In this document: positions 63,928 through 64,000 of the stretch, piece after piece
How the letters are laid out: each line of letters starts with the position of its first letter
Position numbering within the stretch: the stretch's first letter is position 1
Source: Sulfurovum sp.
GTDB taxonomy: Bacteria; Campylobacterota; Campylobacteria; Campylobacterales; Sulfurovaceae
Assembly (NCBI GenBank): GCA_027081115.1
Contig: JALWLD010000012.1
Location: forward strand, 109,057 to 173,056
Length of the DNA: 64,000 nt
Direction of reading: 5' to 3'
The notes under the pieces: generated by a model
Database searches by the model: none
What the model was told of the DNA's origin: nothing
The model's input: the letters and a program-made list of their open reading frames with translations, nothing else
Translations under genes and position numbers: made by a program

Positions 63928-63971
63928 CTAGCGAGTTGCTAGAAAGAGTGTTATTGAATGATCTTTGACAA
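63928..63971 (+). promoter_or_regulatory. Antitermination leader: boxB-like hairpin and boxA
   Basis: A 5-bp hairpin CTAGC-GAGTT-GCTAG (63928-63942) is followed by TGATCTTTGACAA (63959-63971), which closely matches the bacterial rrn boxA (TGCTCTTTAACAA). boxA recruits NusB/S10 so that polymerase can read through the rRNA genes. The 16S gene itself is not inside the window. Confidence 0.75.
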
Positions 63972-64000
63972 CCAAATATAAGTAAACAAATCAACGTCTA

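Noticed and set aside
63746..63994. Minus-strand 82-codon frame at the window end
   Set aside because: It covers the rRNA promoter and boxA leader and has no protein-like features.

Overview
The window is a chromosomal stretch of a low-G+C member of the Campylobacterota (Epsilonproteobacteria), most likely close to Sulfurovum or a related deep-branching genus. This assignment is an inference. It rests on a ruvC / oriC / dnaA / oriC / dnaN layout with Helicobacter-type DnaA boxes on both sides of dnaA, an RNase J with a long Asn/Lys-rich N-terminal extension, a paired NifU/NifS Fe-S assembly system, a CetB-like free PAS protein, and very A+T-rich sigma70 -10 boxes with weak -35 boxes. No phage, insertion sequence or CRISPR array was seen. 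Almost all the DNA is coding and the genes are mostly housekeeping.

Layout. 0.3-5.2 kb: nrdA, purB and an RluA-type pseudouridine synthase. 5.4-14.1 kb: a 32-residue membrane peptide, rlmN, a nucleoside phosphorylase-like gene, hisF, then rsmA-rnj (overlapping by 68 nt), kdsD, rluB and rarA. 14.2-20.8 kb: an OmpA-type lipoprotein, a cluster of five tRNA genes (Pro, His, Arg, Arg, Leu) behind a near-ideal promoter, an AGCS symporter, purM, small membrane and thiamine-binding-like genes, a small lipoprotein and an HI0933-type flavoprotein. 20.9-26.6 kb: typA, dgt, thyX and an L,D-transpeptidase. 26.6-33.3 kb: the replication-origin region ruvC < oriC1 > dnaA, oriC2, dnaN, pyrG, recJ and a small membrane protein. 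33.4-37.4 kb: nifU, nifS, folE and mutY on the minus strand, with a duplicated 32-bp dyad in front of nifS. 37.5-41.8 kb: tig, clpP, def and comM, the last behind a 33-bp palindrome. 41.9-43.98 kb: a divergent YeiH-type exporter and LysR regulator pair. 43.98-46.98 kb: a tightly overlapping minus-strand operon (beta-barrel protein, RDD protein, MFS transporter, mobA). 47.0-57.5 kb: a complete-looking type II secretion system in two divergent arms (G-H-I-F leftwards, K-L-M-N-C-D-E-J rightwards) that share abutting -10 boxes; no prepilin peptidase is present here. 57.5-60.4 kb: an orphan HerA/FtsK-like ATPase and a CetB-like PAS protein. 60.5-63.7 kb: secG, frr and pyrE leftwards, a BioC-like methyltransferase rightwards, and a Bax-inhibitor-1 family protein. 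63.7-64.0 kb: a consensus promoter with boxB-like and boxA elements, which should be the leader of an rRNA operon whose 16S gene lies just past the window end.

How the genes work together. Nucleotide supply (nrdA, thyX, dgt, purB, purM, pyrG, pyrE) sits around the origin with replication and repair genes (dnaA, dnaN, ruvC, recJ, rarA, mutY). Translation and RNA-maturation genes (rlmN, rsmA, rluB, rnj, typA, frr, def, tRNAs, the rrn leader) form a second group. The envelope and secretion genes form a third.

The most interesting signals are regulatory and structural. They are the duplicated dyad before nifS, the palindrome at the comM start site, the mirror-image face-to-face -10 boxes between secG and the bioC-like gene, the bipartite origin, and a MutY whose catalytic Asp position reads Glu. 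I did not find a clearly new multi-gene defence or biosynthetic system. The closest candidates are the rearranged divergent T2SS locus and the orphan HerA-like ATPase.
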